DNA of 64,000 nt from Ignavibacteria bacterium (GTDB lineage: Bacteria > Bacteroidota > Ignavibacteria > Ignavibacteriales > Ignavibacteriaceae). The notes beneath the pieces are model-generated. The model was not told the origin of the DNA and did no database searches. It saw only the letters and a program-made list of their open reading frames with translations. The position numbers were made by a program, and so were the translations under genes. Each line of letters begins with the position of its first letter. The first letter of the stretch is position 1. Positions 46,156 to 55,917 of the stretch are shown here, piece after piece. The stretch spans positions 1-64,000 of the forward strand of contig JAJTBZ010000069.1 in assembly GCA_021286645.1 (NCBI GenBank). Direction: 5' to 3'.

Positions 46156-47100
46156 GTGGAAGCATTTACGTTAATTTTTGACATAGTTGCCCCGGTGTTC
46201 GTAATAATAGCTATTGGTTATATGCTATTCAGATTTCGAATTATCAATGATGAATTTATTCGAATTTCTTCGAAACTTGTTTTTATGATTGGCCTGCCGT
46301 GTTTAATTTTTAAAGAAACGTCAACACTTGCATTTACACAAGAAATACAATGGAATTCCATAATTGTATTATATGGTGTAACATTCATTTCTGTAATTGT
46401 AACCTGGATTGCCGCATCAAAAATGAAGCTTCAACCGGAACTTAAAGGTGCCTTCGTTCAGGGAAGCGTCCGGGGAAATTTTGCAATAATTGGATTGGCG
46501 CTGTTGGCCAATATGCAACGACCGGGTATTGTTGCAAAAGGGGCGGTGATTTTGGCATTTATAATGCCTTTATACAATATCATATCAATCATTGTACTCA
46601 CACTTCCTTTTCACGGCCGTAAAAATTTATCGTATTCTGCCGTTGCACGTCAGCTCTATACCAATCCTCTTATTATTGCACTACTATTAGCCGTACTATT
46701 CTCCTTCAGCGGTATTCAGTTACCGCAGTTGGCGGGAAAAAGCATTGCATATTTGTCCTCTCTCGTTTTTCCTCTTGCCCTCATCAGTATTGGGGGGGAA
46801 ATGGCCAGGACACAGATAAAAATGCTGCATAAATGTGTGTATGTAGCGGCAGGTTTTAAGGTGCTTATCTTACCCATTTTTTGTACAGCAGCGGCATGGG
46901 CAGCAGGTATACAGGGCGACTATTTAATAATTCTGTTCATTGTGTTTTCATCGCCAACTGCCGTGGTTTCATATATAATGGCTGAAGGTATGGGGGCAGA
47001 TAGCAGTGCTGCCGGAAGTATAATTCTTACGTCAACCCTGTTTTCACTATTTTCAATGTCTGCGGGTATTACCGTATTGCACATTTATGGTGTTATTTAG
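46156..47100 (+). CDS. AEC-family transporter
   Basis: The 314-residue protein has ten predicted membrane helices in the two five-helix halves of the auxin-efflux-carrier family. Examples are FDIVAPVFVIIAIGYMLF, IVLYGVTFISVIVTWIA, MPLYNIISIIVLTLPF and FIVFSSPTAVVSYIMAEGMG (the conserved P-T-A-V region in the last third). Family members move small carboxylates or similar organic anions across the inner membrane; the substrate is not predictable. The frame is open from 46111, but GTG 46156 with AGGA five bases before gives the usual short N-terminus. It stands alone between the efflux operon and a hybrid kinase. Confidence 0.9.
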   Translation: MEAFTLIFDIVAPVFVIIAIGYMLFRFRIINDEFIRISSKLVFMIGLPCLIFKETSTLAFTQEIQWNSIIVLYGVTFISVIVTWIAASKMKLQPELKGAFVQGSVRGNFAIIGLALLANMQRPGIVAKGAVILAFIMPLYNIISIIVLTLPFHGRKNLSYSAVARQLYTNPLIIALLLAVLFSFSGIQLPQLAGKSIAYLSSLVFPLALISIGGEMARTQIKMLHKCVYVAAGFKVLILPIFCTAAAWAAGIQGDYLIILFIVFSSPTAVVSYIMAEGMGADSSAAGSIILTSTLFSLFSMSAGITVLHIYGVI

Positions 47101-47214
47101 GCAAATCTCCTGCCGAACATGGTTTTTATGAACAGTTGCCGGTGTATTTTTTTATTTTTTTTATGTAAATTACCGGTTCAACTGGATTTTATCAGTAACT
47201 AATTCTTTCGGGTC

Positions 47215-50200
47215 ATGTTGAACGACAATGCATCTCTGAGTATAGGAATTGCTACGGCAACCCTCACCCCTTCCCGGTCACTTACGGCCAAGTTACAAGC
47301 CGCGGGTTATTTTAATATTTCGCTGTTTCAAACAGCAGATGAAGTATTTTCCGCTGATGTGATAAAAACACTGGATTTTCTATTTCTGGATAGTCGGTTT
47401 TTATTCAACAGCTCAGAATTTCGTCGGTATGTTGAATTACTTGAACCACTCAAAGGTTCCATTGTATTGATTACGCGTAAAAATGACAATCAGGATATAC
47501 CGGATGCCCCGATTGTATCGTTGGCCCCGACTGTAGCGTATCCATTCCAGAAGGAACAATGGGACGCTATACTGAATTATCTGAAAAATTATACCAGTCC
47601 GCAAGGTGATACTACCAGAGAAGACCCGATTACCGTAAAACCGGATGGCGGGGAGGTGTTTTGGCGACTTATGGAGTTAAGTTCGGACGCAATCTGGCTT
47701 CTGGAGTTCCGAAAACCCATTCCAATTAATCTGGATACAGATAACTTGCTGGACGAAATACAATCCTGCGGATTTATTGCCTCCTGCAATAACTCGTTCG
47801 CACGATTAAATGGTTTGCATGAATCCGCTCAGATTCACTGCGTCCCGGTCCTGGAATGTCAATGCCCATCGGCTGAGGAACTTAGTTCTGTGCTATATGA
47901 GCTGATTCGATCGAATTTTACAATGCAAAGTTATTTGTATCCCGGGTTGGATAAGGAAAATGGGAAGGTAACTTATGAATACACCGTATCCGGTGAGATT
48001 AATGATGGACACATTTATAAAATAGGGTTTGTCCGTCGTATCAGATTTGGCAAATCATCTGAGCCGGGTAATTCATCTGAATACTTAGGTATTTTTGAAA
48101 ATGCACTTGATGGGATATACAAAAGTACCATTGACGGGCGTTTTATTACATTAAATCCTGCTATGGCAACTTTATATGGATATACAAACCCTGCCGAAAT
48201 GATAGCCGCCATCAATAACATTCCTGTTCAATTATATGATTCACCGGGCGACCGTACCAAGTTTATCGAAACTTTATTGGGCGAGGGTAAGGTTGAAGCG
48301 ATTGAGACGATTGCAATCAGAAAGGATGGTACTCGTTTCTGGATTTCCGAAGATGCTCGGCTGATTTATGATGTTGATAACGGTGTTAAGCATATCGAGG
48401 GAATCATTGAGGATATAAGCAGAAGAAAGCATGCGGAGAATTCACTTCGGGAGAGTGAACGTAGATATAGAAATCTTGTTGAATTTTCGCCTGAAGCTAT
48501 AGTGGTATATACAAACGACCGGATAGTATATGTTAATCACGCCTTCGTTTCACTGATTGGGGCTTCCGGCCCCGAAATGATATTGGGAAAACCGCCATTA
48601 AGCTATATTCATCCTGAGTATCATTTGGTGGAAAAGGATCGGCAGGAGACATTAATGAATTCATTCGCACAACTGCCTGCTATAGAAGAAAAAATTATTA
48701 AGCTCGATGGAACTCCCATCTATGTTGAAGTGTCTTCAATGTCTCTTATCTGGAATGGGCATCCTGCGGTACAATACATTTACCGTGATATGTCAGAAAA
48801 AAAACGGGAAGAACTTATCCGTGTAAGTGAGAGCGCGGTTCTTACAATGGTAGCCCATAGTGTTCCGTTAAGAAATATACTTGAAAAAATTTGTGAGCTT
48901 AATGAAGACATTTATCCCACTAGTCAATGTGCAGTGTATCTCTATAATCACGATGTTATTTCATTGGCCGCAGCGCCTTCAATAGATACATTGGCTGCAC
49001 AACAGTTAGAATCGGTTGAGCAGACAGGGATTATGCATGCTTCGGCCAAATACAAAATGCCATTTTATATACGCAGCCTTGCCGAAGAAGATCAATGGCA
49101 AGACTACGCCAAGTTGGTTAACATGCTGGGGGTACAAGGATGTTGGGCAATTCCGATTACTGATATGAGGCGATCTGTCTATGGAGTTCTGGCCTATTAT
49201 TTCCCGGGCCCCGTTGGCCCTAGTTTATTGAATGAGCGAATGGCTGAGCATTTTGTGAATCTGCTTACTATAGTAATTGAAAAACGCCGGTTGGAAGATG
49301 AAATCGTTATTTTATCATCGGTGGCACGGCAAACAACAAATGCTGTTTCAATTCTTGACATGAATTTTAAAATTGTTTGGGTGAATGAAGGCTACGAAAA
49401 ACTAACCGGATATAAGTTTGAAATGGTAAGGGGAAAATCGGCTTTTGAAACACTCAATACTCCCGATAGCGATGCAATTTCATTTTCAGAAACGGCTGAA
49501 CAGCTTCGGAAAGGTATCCCGGTGCGATATAGGACGTATAAGTATTCACGGGAGGGACGTGGTTTCTGGGTTTCCGTGCATATCGATTTGATGATGGATA
49601 TGCAAAGGCGGCATACAGGGTATATTGTTATTGAGAATGATGAAACAGAAACCGTGTTACAGGAATTGGCTTTACGCGAGGCTAAAGAAAAGGCAGAAGA
49701 GGCAAGCCGCCTGAAATCTTCGTTCCTCGCGAATATGAGTCATGAAATCCGGACACCCATGAATGGCATTCTCGGTTTTGCAGATATTTTGCGTGATGAG
49801 TTGTTAATAAATGAGCAGCAGGAATTATATAAGTTTGCCGAGACAATATATAACAGTGGTAAGCGGCTCTTAAATTTACTTAACGATATTTTGGATATCA
49901 GCAGAATTGAGGCAAACAGGCTGGATCTTGAGATTAGCCGCTGCCAGGCTGAGGATATTTTATTGAAAGCTATTACACTGCTTAAACCACTTGCCGAACG
50001 GAAAGGCATAACTCTTGAATACAGCCGGTTGGCATCGGCTTCTGTTATGGCAGATGATAACCGTTTGTATCAGGTGGTAAATAACGTAATTGGCAATGCT
50101 ATCAAATTTACGGCACAAGGTTCGGTGGAAGTTTCCTGCCAGACTTTAGAGGGAGAAAAAGCAGATAAGGTGGAAATCGTAGTTCAAGACTCGGGTCGGG

Positions 50201-50862
50201 GTATCGAGGCTGAATTTCTGCCCCGGATTTTTGAACCTTTTTCGCAAGAATCTTCGGGCTTTTCACGTTCTCATGAAGGTTCAGGTCTAGGTTTGGCTAT
50301 ATCACAACGACTGCTTCGCCTGATGGATGGCAATATAGAAATCAGGTCACAGATAGATATTGGTACAACGGTTATTATTACATTACCCGTTGCTGTAGAA
50401 AAAAAGGATGCAGTGCAGGAAGATGGTCAGCTTTCTCCCGATCCTGATGATCTGGAAAGATTACGCAAGCTTAGGCCGCGTGTTCTAATTGTTGAAGACG
50501 ATCCTACCAGTCGCTCATATTTTCAATTGACACTTAGTCCTCTGGTTGAACTTTATGTAGCCGGCAACGGGAATGAAGCGATGGAAACTGTTAATACTTT
50601 GTTAAAAAAGAAAACGCCACCTCAGGTTTTGCTTATTGATATTGGACTGCCTGAGCCTTGGGATGGATTGATTCTACGAAAAGAAATTTTGAAGCGTTAT
50701 AATGCTTTACGTTCTACCCCAATGATAGCACAAACGGCCTACGCGATGAAGGATGAGTACGAAACTTTCATGCGCGAAGGGTTTAATGCAGTTCTCCTTA
50801 AACCTATAAACCGGCACTCTCTTATACATGTACTCTCGCAGGTATTACATCCGGCAGAATAA
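47215..50862 (+). CDS. Hybrid histidine kinase: pseudo-receiver-like N-terminus, four PAS, GAF, HisKA-HATPase, receiver
   Basis: The 1215-residue soluble kinase starts with a receiver-like region (about 8-128) that has FLFLDSRFLF at the phospho-Asp strand but no normal acidic pair. PAS domains follow at about 145-275, 290-405 and 410-530, a GAF at about 545-690 and a PAS at about 700-820. HisKA has SHEIRTPMNGILGFADIL. HATPase has NVIGNAIKFT, DSGRGIE and GSGLGLAISQR. The C-terminal receiver is canonical (VLIVEDDPTSRSY, LLIDIGLPEPWDG, VLLKPINRHSL). No adjacent regulator is present, so its output goes through the attached receiver or an unlinked partner. A terminator at 50887-50917 closes the gene. 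Confidence 0.93.
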   Translation: MLNDNASLSIGIATATLTPSRSLTAKLQAAGYFNISLFQTADEVFSADVIKTLDFLFLDSRFLFNSSEFRRYVELLEPLKGSIVLITRKNDNQDIPDAPIVSLAPTVAYPFQKEQWDAILNYLKNYTSPQGDTTREDPITVKPDGGEVFWRLMELSSDAIWLLEFRKPIPINLDTDNLLDEIQSCGFIASCNNSFARLNGLHESAQIHCVPVLECQCPSAEELSSVLYELIRSNFTMQSYLYPGLDKENGKVTYEYTVSGEINDGHIYKIGFVRRIRFGKSSEPGNSSEYLGIFENALDGIYKSTIDGRFITLNPAMATLYGYTNPAEMIAAINNIPVQLYDSPGDRTKFIETLLGEGKVEAIETIAIRKDGTRFWISEDARLIYDVDNGVKHIEGIIEDISRRKHAENSLRESERRYRNLVEFSPEAIVVYTNDRIVYVNHAFVSLIGASGPEMILGKPPLSYIHPEYHLVEKDRQETLMNSFAQLPAIEEKIIKLDGTPIYVEVSSMSLIWNGHPAVQYIYRDMSEKKREELIRVSESAVLTMVAHSVPLRNILEKICELNEDIYPTSQCAVYLYNHDVISLAAAPSIDTLAAQQLESVEQTGIMHASAKYKMPFYIRSLAEEDQWQDYAKLVNMLGVQGCWAIPITDMRRSVYGVLAYYFPGPVGPSLLNERMAEHFVNLLTIVIEKRRLEDEIVILSSVARQTTNAVSILDMNFKIVWVNEGYEKLTGYKFEMVRGKSAFETLNTPDSDAISFSETAEQLRKGIPVRYRTYKYSREGRGFWVSVHIDLMMDMQRRHTGYIVIENDETETVLQELALREAKEKAEEASRLKSSFLANMSHEIRTPMNGILGFADILRDELLINEQQELYKFAETIYNSGKRLLNLLNDILDISRIEANRLDLEISRCQAEDILLKAITLLKPLAERKGITLEYSRLASASVMADDNRLYQVVNNVIGNAIKFTAQGSVEVSCQTLEGEKADKVEIVVQDSGRGIEAEFLPRIFEPFSQESSGFSRSHEGSGLGLAISQRLLRLMDGNIEIRSQIDIGTTVIITLPVAVEKKDAVQEDGQLSPDPDDLERLRKLRPRVLIVEDDPTSRSYFQLTLSPLVELYVAGNGNEAMETVNTLLKKKTPPQVLLIDIGLPEPWDGLILRKEILKRYNALRSTPMIAQTAYAMKDEYETFMREGFNAVLLKPINRHSLIHVLSQVLHPAE

Positions 50863-50886
50863 TTCTTAAGGAACTTTTTTTTATGA

Positions 50887-50917
50887 GGATTCACAAATTA
50901 TGTGAATCCTTTTTTTA
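50887..50917 (+). terminator. Rho-independent terminator after the 1215-residue kinase
   Basis: GGATTCACA (50887-50895) pairs perfectly with TGTGAATCC (50901-50909) around AATTA, followed by eight T residues. Confidence 0.92.
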
Positions 50918-50962
50918 TTCCGTGAATCATATTCTTAGAAAATTAAAAAAAGGAAAGTTGTT

Positions 50963-51289
50963 ATGAAATATGTCGTTGAAGGAACTGACTCGAATTTTGA
51001 TAGTGAAGTTTTAAAATCTGATTTACCTGTTTTAGTTGATTTTTGGGCACCTTGGTGTGGTCCATGCCGTATGGTTGGGCCGGTAGTTGAAGAGTTGGCT
51101 GAGAAATACAATGGAAAAGTTAAAGTGGTGAAGGTTAATACTGATGAGAACCAGGAAGTAAGCATGCGTTTTGGTATTCGCAGTATTCCCACTCTGGGTA
51201 TTTTTAAGGACGGTGAAGTTGTTGACGGGGTTGTGGGTGCTGTTGCTAAACAATACCTGGAATCGAAATTGCAGCCGTTTATACAGTAA
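50963..51289 (+). CDS. trxA: Thioredoxin
   Basis: This 108-residue cytoplasmic disulfide reductase has the active site [15 protein letters not shown] (about 30-44), then [14 protein letters not shown], the cis-Pro loop [12 protein letters not shown] and a C-terminal helix. The length is standard for TrxA. AAAAGGAAAG precedes the ATG. It is a single-gene unit between two terminators. Confidence 0.97.
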   Translation: MKYVVEGTDSNFDSEVLKSDLPVLVDFWAPWCGPCRMVGPVVEELAEKYNGKVKVVKVNTDENQEVSMRFGIRSIPTLGIFKDGEVVDGVVGAVAKQYLESKLQPFIQ

Positions 51290-51314
51290 TTGTGAAAAGG
51301 ACGTACGTGTTAAT

Positions 51315-51350
51315 GCCGGATGGAGCCGTGTGTACTCCATCCGGCTTTTT
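51315..51350 (+). terminator. Rho-independent terminator after trxA
   Basis: GCCGGATGGAG (51315-51325) pairs perfectly with CTCCATCCGGC (51335-51345), followed by TTTTT. It separates trxA from the convergent wecB gene, whose stop is at 51354. Confidence 0.92.
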
Positions 51351-51353
51351 ATT

Positions 51354-52445
51354 TTACAGTAATTCTTTTAATTTCTCTACGATTCGCTCTGCAGCATGTC
51401 CATCCCATAATTCCGGAATTGAACCGGCTTTTACTTTGCCTTGCAGAATTTCATTCAACGCCTCTAAAGCCCTGGGAAAATCATCACCCATAAGCTGATT
51501 AGTGCCTACTTCAATGGTAACAGGCCGCTCGGTATTTTTCCGTAAAGTAAGGCAGGGAATGCCCAGATACGTGCTTTCTTCCTGAATGCCGCCGCTATCG
51601 GTAACAATTGCCTCGGCATTTTTAATTAAGTTCAGAAAATCCAGATAACCTGCCGGATCAATTAAAGTAATATCAGGGTGTAATGTTTCGAGCAAATTAC
51701 TGTCAGCCATATTGCGCTTCGTACGGGGGTGGATAGGGAAAATTACTTTCCTCTTTGCGGCAACAGTATTTAAGAAATTGATTAATTCACCTAATTTTGC
51801 AGGGTTATCGACATTGGAAGGGCGGTGCAGCGTAATTAAAATATATTGTTTGGGAGATAGTTTGTATTGAAGGAGTATTTCGGATTGCTCAGCTTTGGGA
51901 AGATACCGTACAACTGAGTCAATCATACAATTTCCCGAAAAGAAAACTTTATCAGACGAAACACCCTCGCGATGTAAATTTTCCAAACCGCTTTTTTCGG
52001 TAACAAACAAATAATCCGCGATAGAATCTGTTAAAACACGGTTTATCTCCTCGGGCATCGCTCGGTCAAAGCTTCGTAACCCGGCTTCGACATGGGACGT
52101 TTTTATGCCCAGTTTCGCTGCCGTTAAGGCGCAGGCTATTGTGGAATTTACATCTCCTACAACAAGTATCATATCAGGTTGTTCTTTTAATAGAACCTGC
52201 TCAAATTGTATCATTACATTAGCGGTCTGAACAGCATGCGAGCCGCTTCCAACTCCCAGGTAATAATCCGGAACCGGCAATTCAAGATCTTCAAAAAAAA
52301 CTTTTGACATATTGGCGTCATAATGCTGCCCGGTATGGCAAATCAAATGGGTAAATGTATCACGATGCTCTAAAAATGCCCTGTGTATAGGGGCCACTTT
52401 CATGAAATTTGGGCGGGCTCCAACGACCGAGATAATTTTATACAT
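51354..52445 (-). CDS. wecB: UDP-N-acetylglucosamine 2-epimerase (non-hydrolysing)
   Basis: The 363-residue enzyme interconverts UDP-GlcNAc and UDP-ManNAc in the cytoplasm, supplying ManNAc-type sugars for surface polysaccharides. Motifs include VVGARPNFMKVAPI at the N-terminus, CHTGQHYDANMSKVFF, VVGDVNSTIACALTAAKL, HVEAGLRSFDRAMPEEINR, ITLHRPSNVD, FPIHPRTKRNM and VTDSGGIQEESTYLGIPCLT. Length and order match the family fully. No other polysaccharide gene is adjacent; the nearest glycan-related gene is the GT9 enzyme 13 kb away. A terminator-like hairpin lies in its 5' leader (52473-52497). Confidence 0.97.
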   Translation of the reverse strand: MYKIISVVGARPNFMKVAPIHRAFLEHRDTFTHLICHTGQHYDANMSKVFFEDLELPVPDYYLGVGSGSHAVQTANVMIQFEQVLLKEQPDMILVVGDVNSTIACALTAAKLGIKTSHVEAGLRSFDRAMPEEINRVLTDSIADYLFVTEKSGLENLHREGVSSDKVFFSGNCMIDSVVRYLPKAEQSEILLQYKLSPKQYILITLHRPSNVDNPAKLGELINFLNTVAAKRKVIFPIHPRTKRNMADSNLLETLHPDITLIDPAGYLDFLNLIKNAEAIVTDSGGIQEESTYLGIPCLTLRKNTERPVTIEVGTNQLMGDDFPRALEALNEILQGKVKAGSIPELWDGHAAERIVEKLKELL

Positions 52446-52460
52446 GTACTCTGACCTCTT

Positions 52461-52497
52461 TATTAAAAAATAAATAGTCTGCAGGCTTGCAGACTAT
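52461..52497 (-). promoter_or_regulatory. Terminator-like hairpin in the wecB leader
   Basis: On the minus strand AATAGTCTGCA and TGCAGACTATT (plus coordinates 52473-52483 and 52488-52497 with one flanking base) form an 11-bp stem with a four-base loop. It is followed directly by TATTTTTTAATA. It lies 28-52 bases upstream of the wecB ATG. No minus-strand gene lies between it and the divergent ycaQ gene, so it is either an attenuator for wecB or a guard against antisense transcription. Confidence 0.5.
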
Positions 52498-52642
52498 TAA
52501 AATCACGTGTTAAAATATACAAAATTTTACAGTAGAATCTGTGCTCTGCACGGCATAGAATGTAAGATTAATGTAGGCAGGCTATTGGTCTATTCAGAGT
52601 ATTTTCATATCATGTTGCTCCTCAAATATAGAAAGTTTTCAG

Positions 52643-53902
52643 ATGATGGTTGACCGATGTGATACTGTTTTAAGCCCGGCCGAAGTTCGTTCTATTGCGG
52701 TTAACTCGCAAAGATTTGCATCCGTTTCCTCCAGGAATGTAATTGCAGAAAATGTACTTGAGATAAGCAATCATATAGGATATGTACAGATAGATACAAT
52801 CTCGGTAGTCCGAAGGGCGCACCATCATGTGCTGTGGTCAAGAAACCATTTGTATACCGAAGCGGTACTAGATGAAGTTTTTATGAAAAATCATGAGTTA
52901 TTTGAATACTGGACGCATGCGATGTCGTATGTACCCATGCAAGACTATCGTTTCTTTCTTCCCCGTATGAAAAACTTTCAATCAGCCCGGCATCCGTGGT
53001 TTAAGGCATTAGAGAGTCGCGCGAAACCGATTATTGATGAAGTATTTAATCGAATTAAAGATGAAGGGCCCCTCGGTACCCGCGATTTTGAAGATACCAG
53101 GAATAAGAAAAGGGAAGGTTGGTGGGATTGGAAACCTGCCAAGGATGCTCTGGAGGTACTTTTTTGGCGTGGTGATCTGATGGTTTCGGGTAGAGATAAA
53201 TTTCAGAAAATTTACGATATCACCGAAAGGGTAGTTCCGGCACACATTAATACCACTTTCCCGGGCCCCATTGAAACAGCAAAGTTTTTGGTACAAAAGG
53301 CTTTGAAAGCACATGGCATATTATCTCTGAAGGACTTTCAGGCATTCATGCAGCCTGATGCCGGTCGGGATTCCGATATGCGAGCCTGCGGGCGTGAATA
53401 TATTCAGCAGGCAGTTAACGAATTGCGAGATGAAAATACTATTGTAAAAGCTCAGATTAGCGGCTCAGATGAGGTGTATTATGTTCAACAAGAAACATTA
53501 AATACTCTTGTTGATCAGCGCTTAATGAAAGGCAAAACCCGCGTCCTTTCACCCTTTGATAATTTGGTTATAAATCGTGACCGGCTGGAAAGGCTTTTGG
53601 GTTTTCGCTATATGATTGAGTGTTATACTCCGGCTCCTAAACGAAAATACGGATATTTTTCACTCCCTATTTTATATCAGAATACATTTATTGGCCGGGC
53701 AGATATGAAAGCAGATAAAATGGCAAATCAACTGGAAATTTTAAACTGCCATTTTGAGGATGGCTGCAAACTTTCTGCTACTATGGCTGAATCAATTATT
53801 AAAGAGTTTTCGGCATTTGCCAGATTTAACAATTGTAATAAAGTTCGGCTGAAAAAGAGTAACAGAACGAATTGGATGCCTGAAGTGATTACACTCCGGT
53901 AA
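52643..53902 (+). CDS. ycaQ: YcaQ-family winged-helix DNA glycosylase
   Basis: The 419-residue protein belongs to the HTH_42/YcaQ family, whose characterised members unhook DNA interstrand crosslinks. The catalytic QxD motif is present as IGYVQIDTISVVRRAHHHVL (Gln and Asp near residue 48-50). FEYWTHAMSYVPMQDYRFF, the GTRDFEDTR and WWDWKPAKDALEVLFWRGDL segments and RVLSPFDNLVINRDRLERLLGF also match the family. Three tandem winged helices are expected. The start ATG 52643 gives a normal N-terminus. Its last 14 bases overlap the end of the convergent TPR-kinase gene. Confidence 0.93.
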   Translation: MMVDRCDTVLSPAEVRSIAVNSQRFASVSSRNVIAENVLEISNHIGYVQIDTISVVRRAHHHVLWSRNHLYTEAVLDEVFMKNHELFEYWTHAMSYVPMQDYRFFLPRMKNFQSARHPWFKALESRAKPIIDEVFNRIKDEGPLGTRDFEDTRNKKREGWWDWKPAKDALEVLFWRGDLMVSGRDKFQKIYDITERVVPAHINTTFPGPIETAKFLVQKALKAHGILSLKDFQAFMQPDAGRDSDMRACGREYIQQAVNELRDENTIVKAQISGSDEVYYVQQETLNTLVDQRLMKGKTRVLSPFDNLVINRDRLERLLGFRYMIECYTPAPKRKYGYFSLPILYQNTFIGRADMKADKMANQLEILNCHFEDGCKLSATMAESIIKEFSAFARFNNCNKVRLKKSNRTNWMPEVITLR

Positions 53903-55916
53903 CGGGCTGCGGAAGAATAAGAGTAAATACCGAACCATGAGTCAGGGTGCTTTCTACAGCAATTGACCCGTTATTTGCCTCTGCCAGGACTTTGCAAATA
54001 TATAAACCAAGGCCTGCCCCTTCTTCATTATCGGTACCTTTAGTAGGCGTAATATCCAAACTAAAGATATGTTTTAACACCGCGGGTTCTATTCCAACTC
54101 CATTATCAGCGATAGAAATGATAAATTTACCGGCATTTTCCGAAATCACAATGCTAATCTCGCCACCTGCATGCGAATACTTAATAGCATTTGAAATCAG
54201 GTTTCTGAAAATAGAATCAACCGAATTATTACTCCCGTAAGCAACCGCGTGTGCCGGGTAAGTTCGCCTGAATAAAATCCTTTTATCTTCGGCAACCTCT
54301 TCGAAATAAGCGATGGCACGATTCATAAGCATTACTAAATCGATATTTGTTGCGGTAATATCAGTTTTACGCCGTTGCAGTTTTGCCCAAAGCAATAATT
54401 GGTCAAGCAACGAAAGCATGTGTTTGCTGCGAATACGTATATTCCGGATCTTTGCCATTATCTGGTCGCGCGGTAATAGATCCACGTTTTCTGCAAGAGC
54501 GACAGTATCATCCTGGAGCATGGAAAACGGCGTTTTTAGGTCGCCGGCTATAATTGAAAAAAGCCGGTCATGTTGCTGATTTACAACAGTCAATTGGTGA
54601 TGCAATGCAATAAGCTGCCTATTCTGTTCAGTAATTGCCGCATGATTTTGTTCAAGTTCATTCTGGATTTTTCTGCGGTATAAACTGCGGTTAATAACCA
54701 CGCCAATAAACGCCAGTCCCAAAACAGCAAAAATACCCGCGATAATAATCAGGTTTTTCTGTAGCGAAGCTGCTTTTTCAAGGTGTTCCAAATTTTTTCT
54801 ATGTTGTTCAGAATTGAATTTGTCTAATATTTCCGAAGCCTGTGCGGCTGAATTTTCATTATAGATAGAATCGGTCAGCTCTTTGTAATTTTTTTGATAC
54901 TCCAATGCAGTTTTGTAGTCTTTCAGTTCTTCGTACACGTTGCCAAGTATATTATATCCAAAAGCAACACCTCGAAGGTCGCCAATTTCTTTTCGAATTT
55001 TTATTGACTCCAGAGTGTTATCAATTGCCGATTGATATTTTTTTTCTTTCCTGTATATTAAACCAAGGTAAGAATAGATACTGGCCACGCCCTTCGTGCT
55101 GTGCATTTCTCTTCTCATCGCGAGAGCAGCTTTAAGACTATCGATTGCCTGAGGTACCTTATTATTCATCTGCAGCGCAACAGCTACTGTCTCCAGGACA
55201 TCGGAGATTCCGGGCCGGTCCCCAATTTGGTAGCGAAGTTCAAGTGCTTTCGTTATATAAGTAAGAGCTTCAGGCAAACTATCGTTCAGCGTAAGAAATC
55301 CTTTATGTTCATTGCTGAGAGCAATGCCTTCCTGGTACCCGATCTCCTGACTAAGCGCGAAAGCTTTTGCAATATATCCTTTTGCCTTTTCTTTATCCTT
55401 AAGAATATAATGTGTTATACCAATATAATTGTGTGCGTCGCAAATAATTTCATTATTGTGAAGCCCGGTACCTAATGCAACGGCATCTGCGAGCAGGTTA
55501 AGCGCGCTCTGGTATTTTGTTAAAATTATTTCAATACGGGCTCGCAATATATCTATCCGTGCTTTTCGGTATTTATCGGTGGAGTTCACCATTAAATTAC
55601 TCGCGGAGGTAATATATTCGTACGCGGTTGAGAAATCTCTCAGCAGGTGATAGTAATAGGCAGTGTAATATAAAAGATCAATTTCGGAATAAGTATCATT
55701 ACATTTGCGCGCGAGAGAGAGCCCTAACTCGGCCTCTTTTATGCCTTCCCAGGGAGAAGAATGCAGATACCGCGAAGCATGAGTAACTATCCCCGTTAAC
55801 CGTTCTTTATCGGTAGTTGAAGAATAATTTGTCGAATCGATTTTTTCAGATTCAGCAAATAAATAAATTTGACATATAAGCAGAAGGAGTAATACTCGTA
55901 CAGTTGATCTACTCAT
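53889..55916 (-). CDS. TPR sensor kinase-like protein lacking the phospho-acceptor His
   Basis: The 675-residue protein has a signal peptide (VLLLLLICQIYLFA-E). A tract of TPR repeats (about 30-360, for example ASIYSYLGLIYRKEKKYQSAID) lies in the periplasm, followed by one membrane helix (LIIIAGIFAVLGLAFIGVVI) and a kinase-like cytoplasmic region. The H-box reads SIIAGDLKTPFSML: Gly458 (codon GGC, plus coordinates 54543-54545) stands where the tandem paralogue has His461. The ATP-binding domain keeps NLISNAIKYS, DNGVGIE and GAGLGLYICK. It is therefore probably a pseudokinase or a dimer partner of the upstream kinase, which ends one base before this gene starts. Its stop overlaps ycaQ by 14 bases. 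Confidence 0.92.
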   Translation of the reverse strand: MSRSTVRVLLLLLICQIYLFAESEKIDSTNYSSTTDKERLTGIVTHASRYLHSSPWEGIKEAELGLSLARKCNDTYSEIDLLYYTAYYYHLLRDFSTAYEYITSASNLMVNSTDKYRKARIDILRARIEIILTKYQSALNLLADAVALGTGLHNNEIICDAHNYIGITHYILKDKEKAKGYIAKAFALSQEIGYQEGIALSNEHKGFLTLNDSLPEALTYITKALELRYQIGDRPGISDVLETVAVALQMNNKVPQAIDSLKAALAMRREMHSTKGVASIYSYLGLIYRKEKKYQSAIDNTLESIKIRKEIGDLRGVAFGYNILGNVYEELKDYKTALEYQKNYKELTDSIYNENSAAQASEILDKFNSEQHRKNLEHLEKAASLQKNLIIIAGIFAVLGLAFIGVVINRSLYRRKIQNELEQNHAAITEQNRQLIALHHQLTVVNQQHDRLFSIIAGDLKTPFSMLQDDTVALAENVDLLPRDQIMAKIRNIRIRSKHMLSLLDQLLLWAKLQRRKTDITATNIDLVMLMNRAIAYFEEVAEDKRILFRRTYPAHAVAYGSNNSVDSIFRNLISNAIKYSHAGGEISIVISENAGKFIISIADNGVGIEPAVLKHIFSLDITPTKGTDNEEGAGLGLYICKVLAEANNGSIAVESTLTHGSVFTLILPQPVTGV

Positions 55917-55917
55917 A

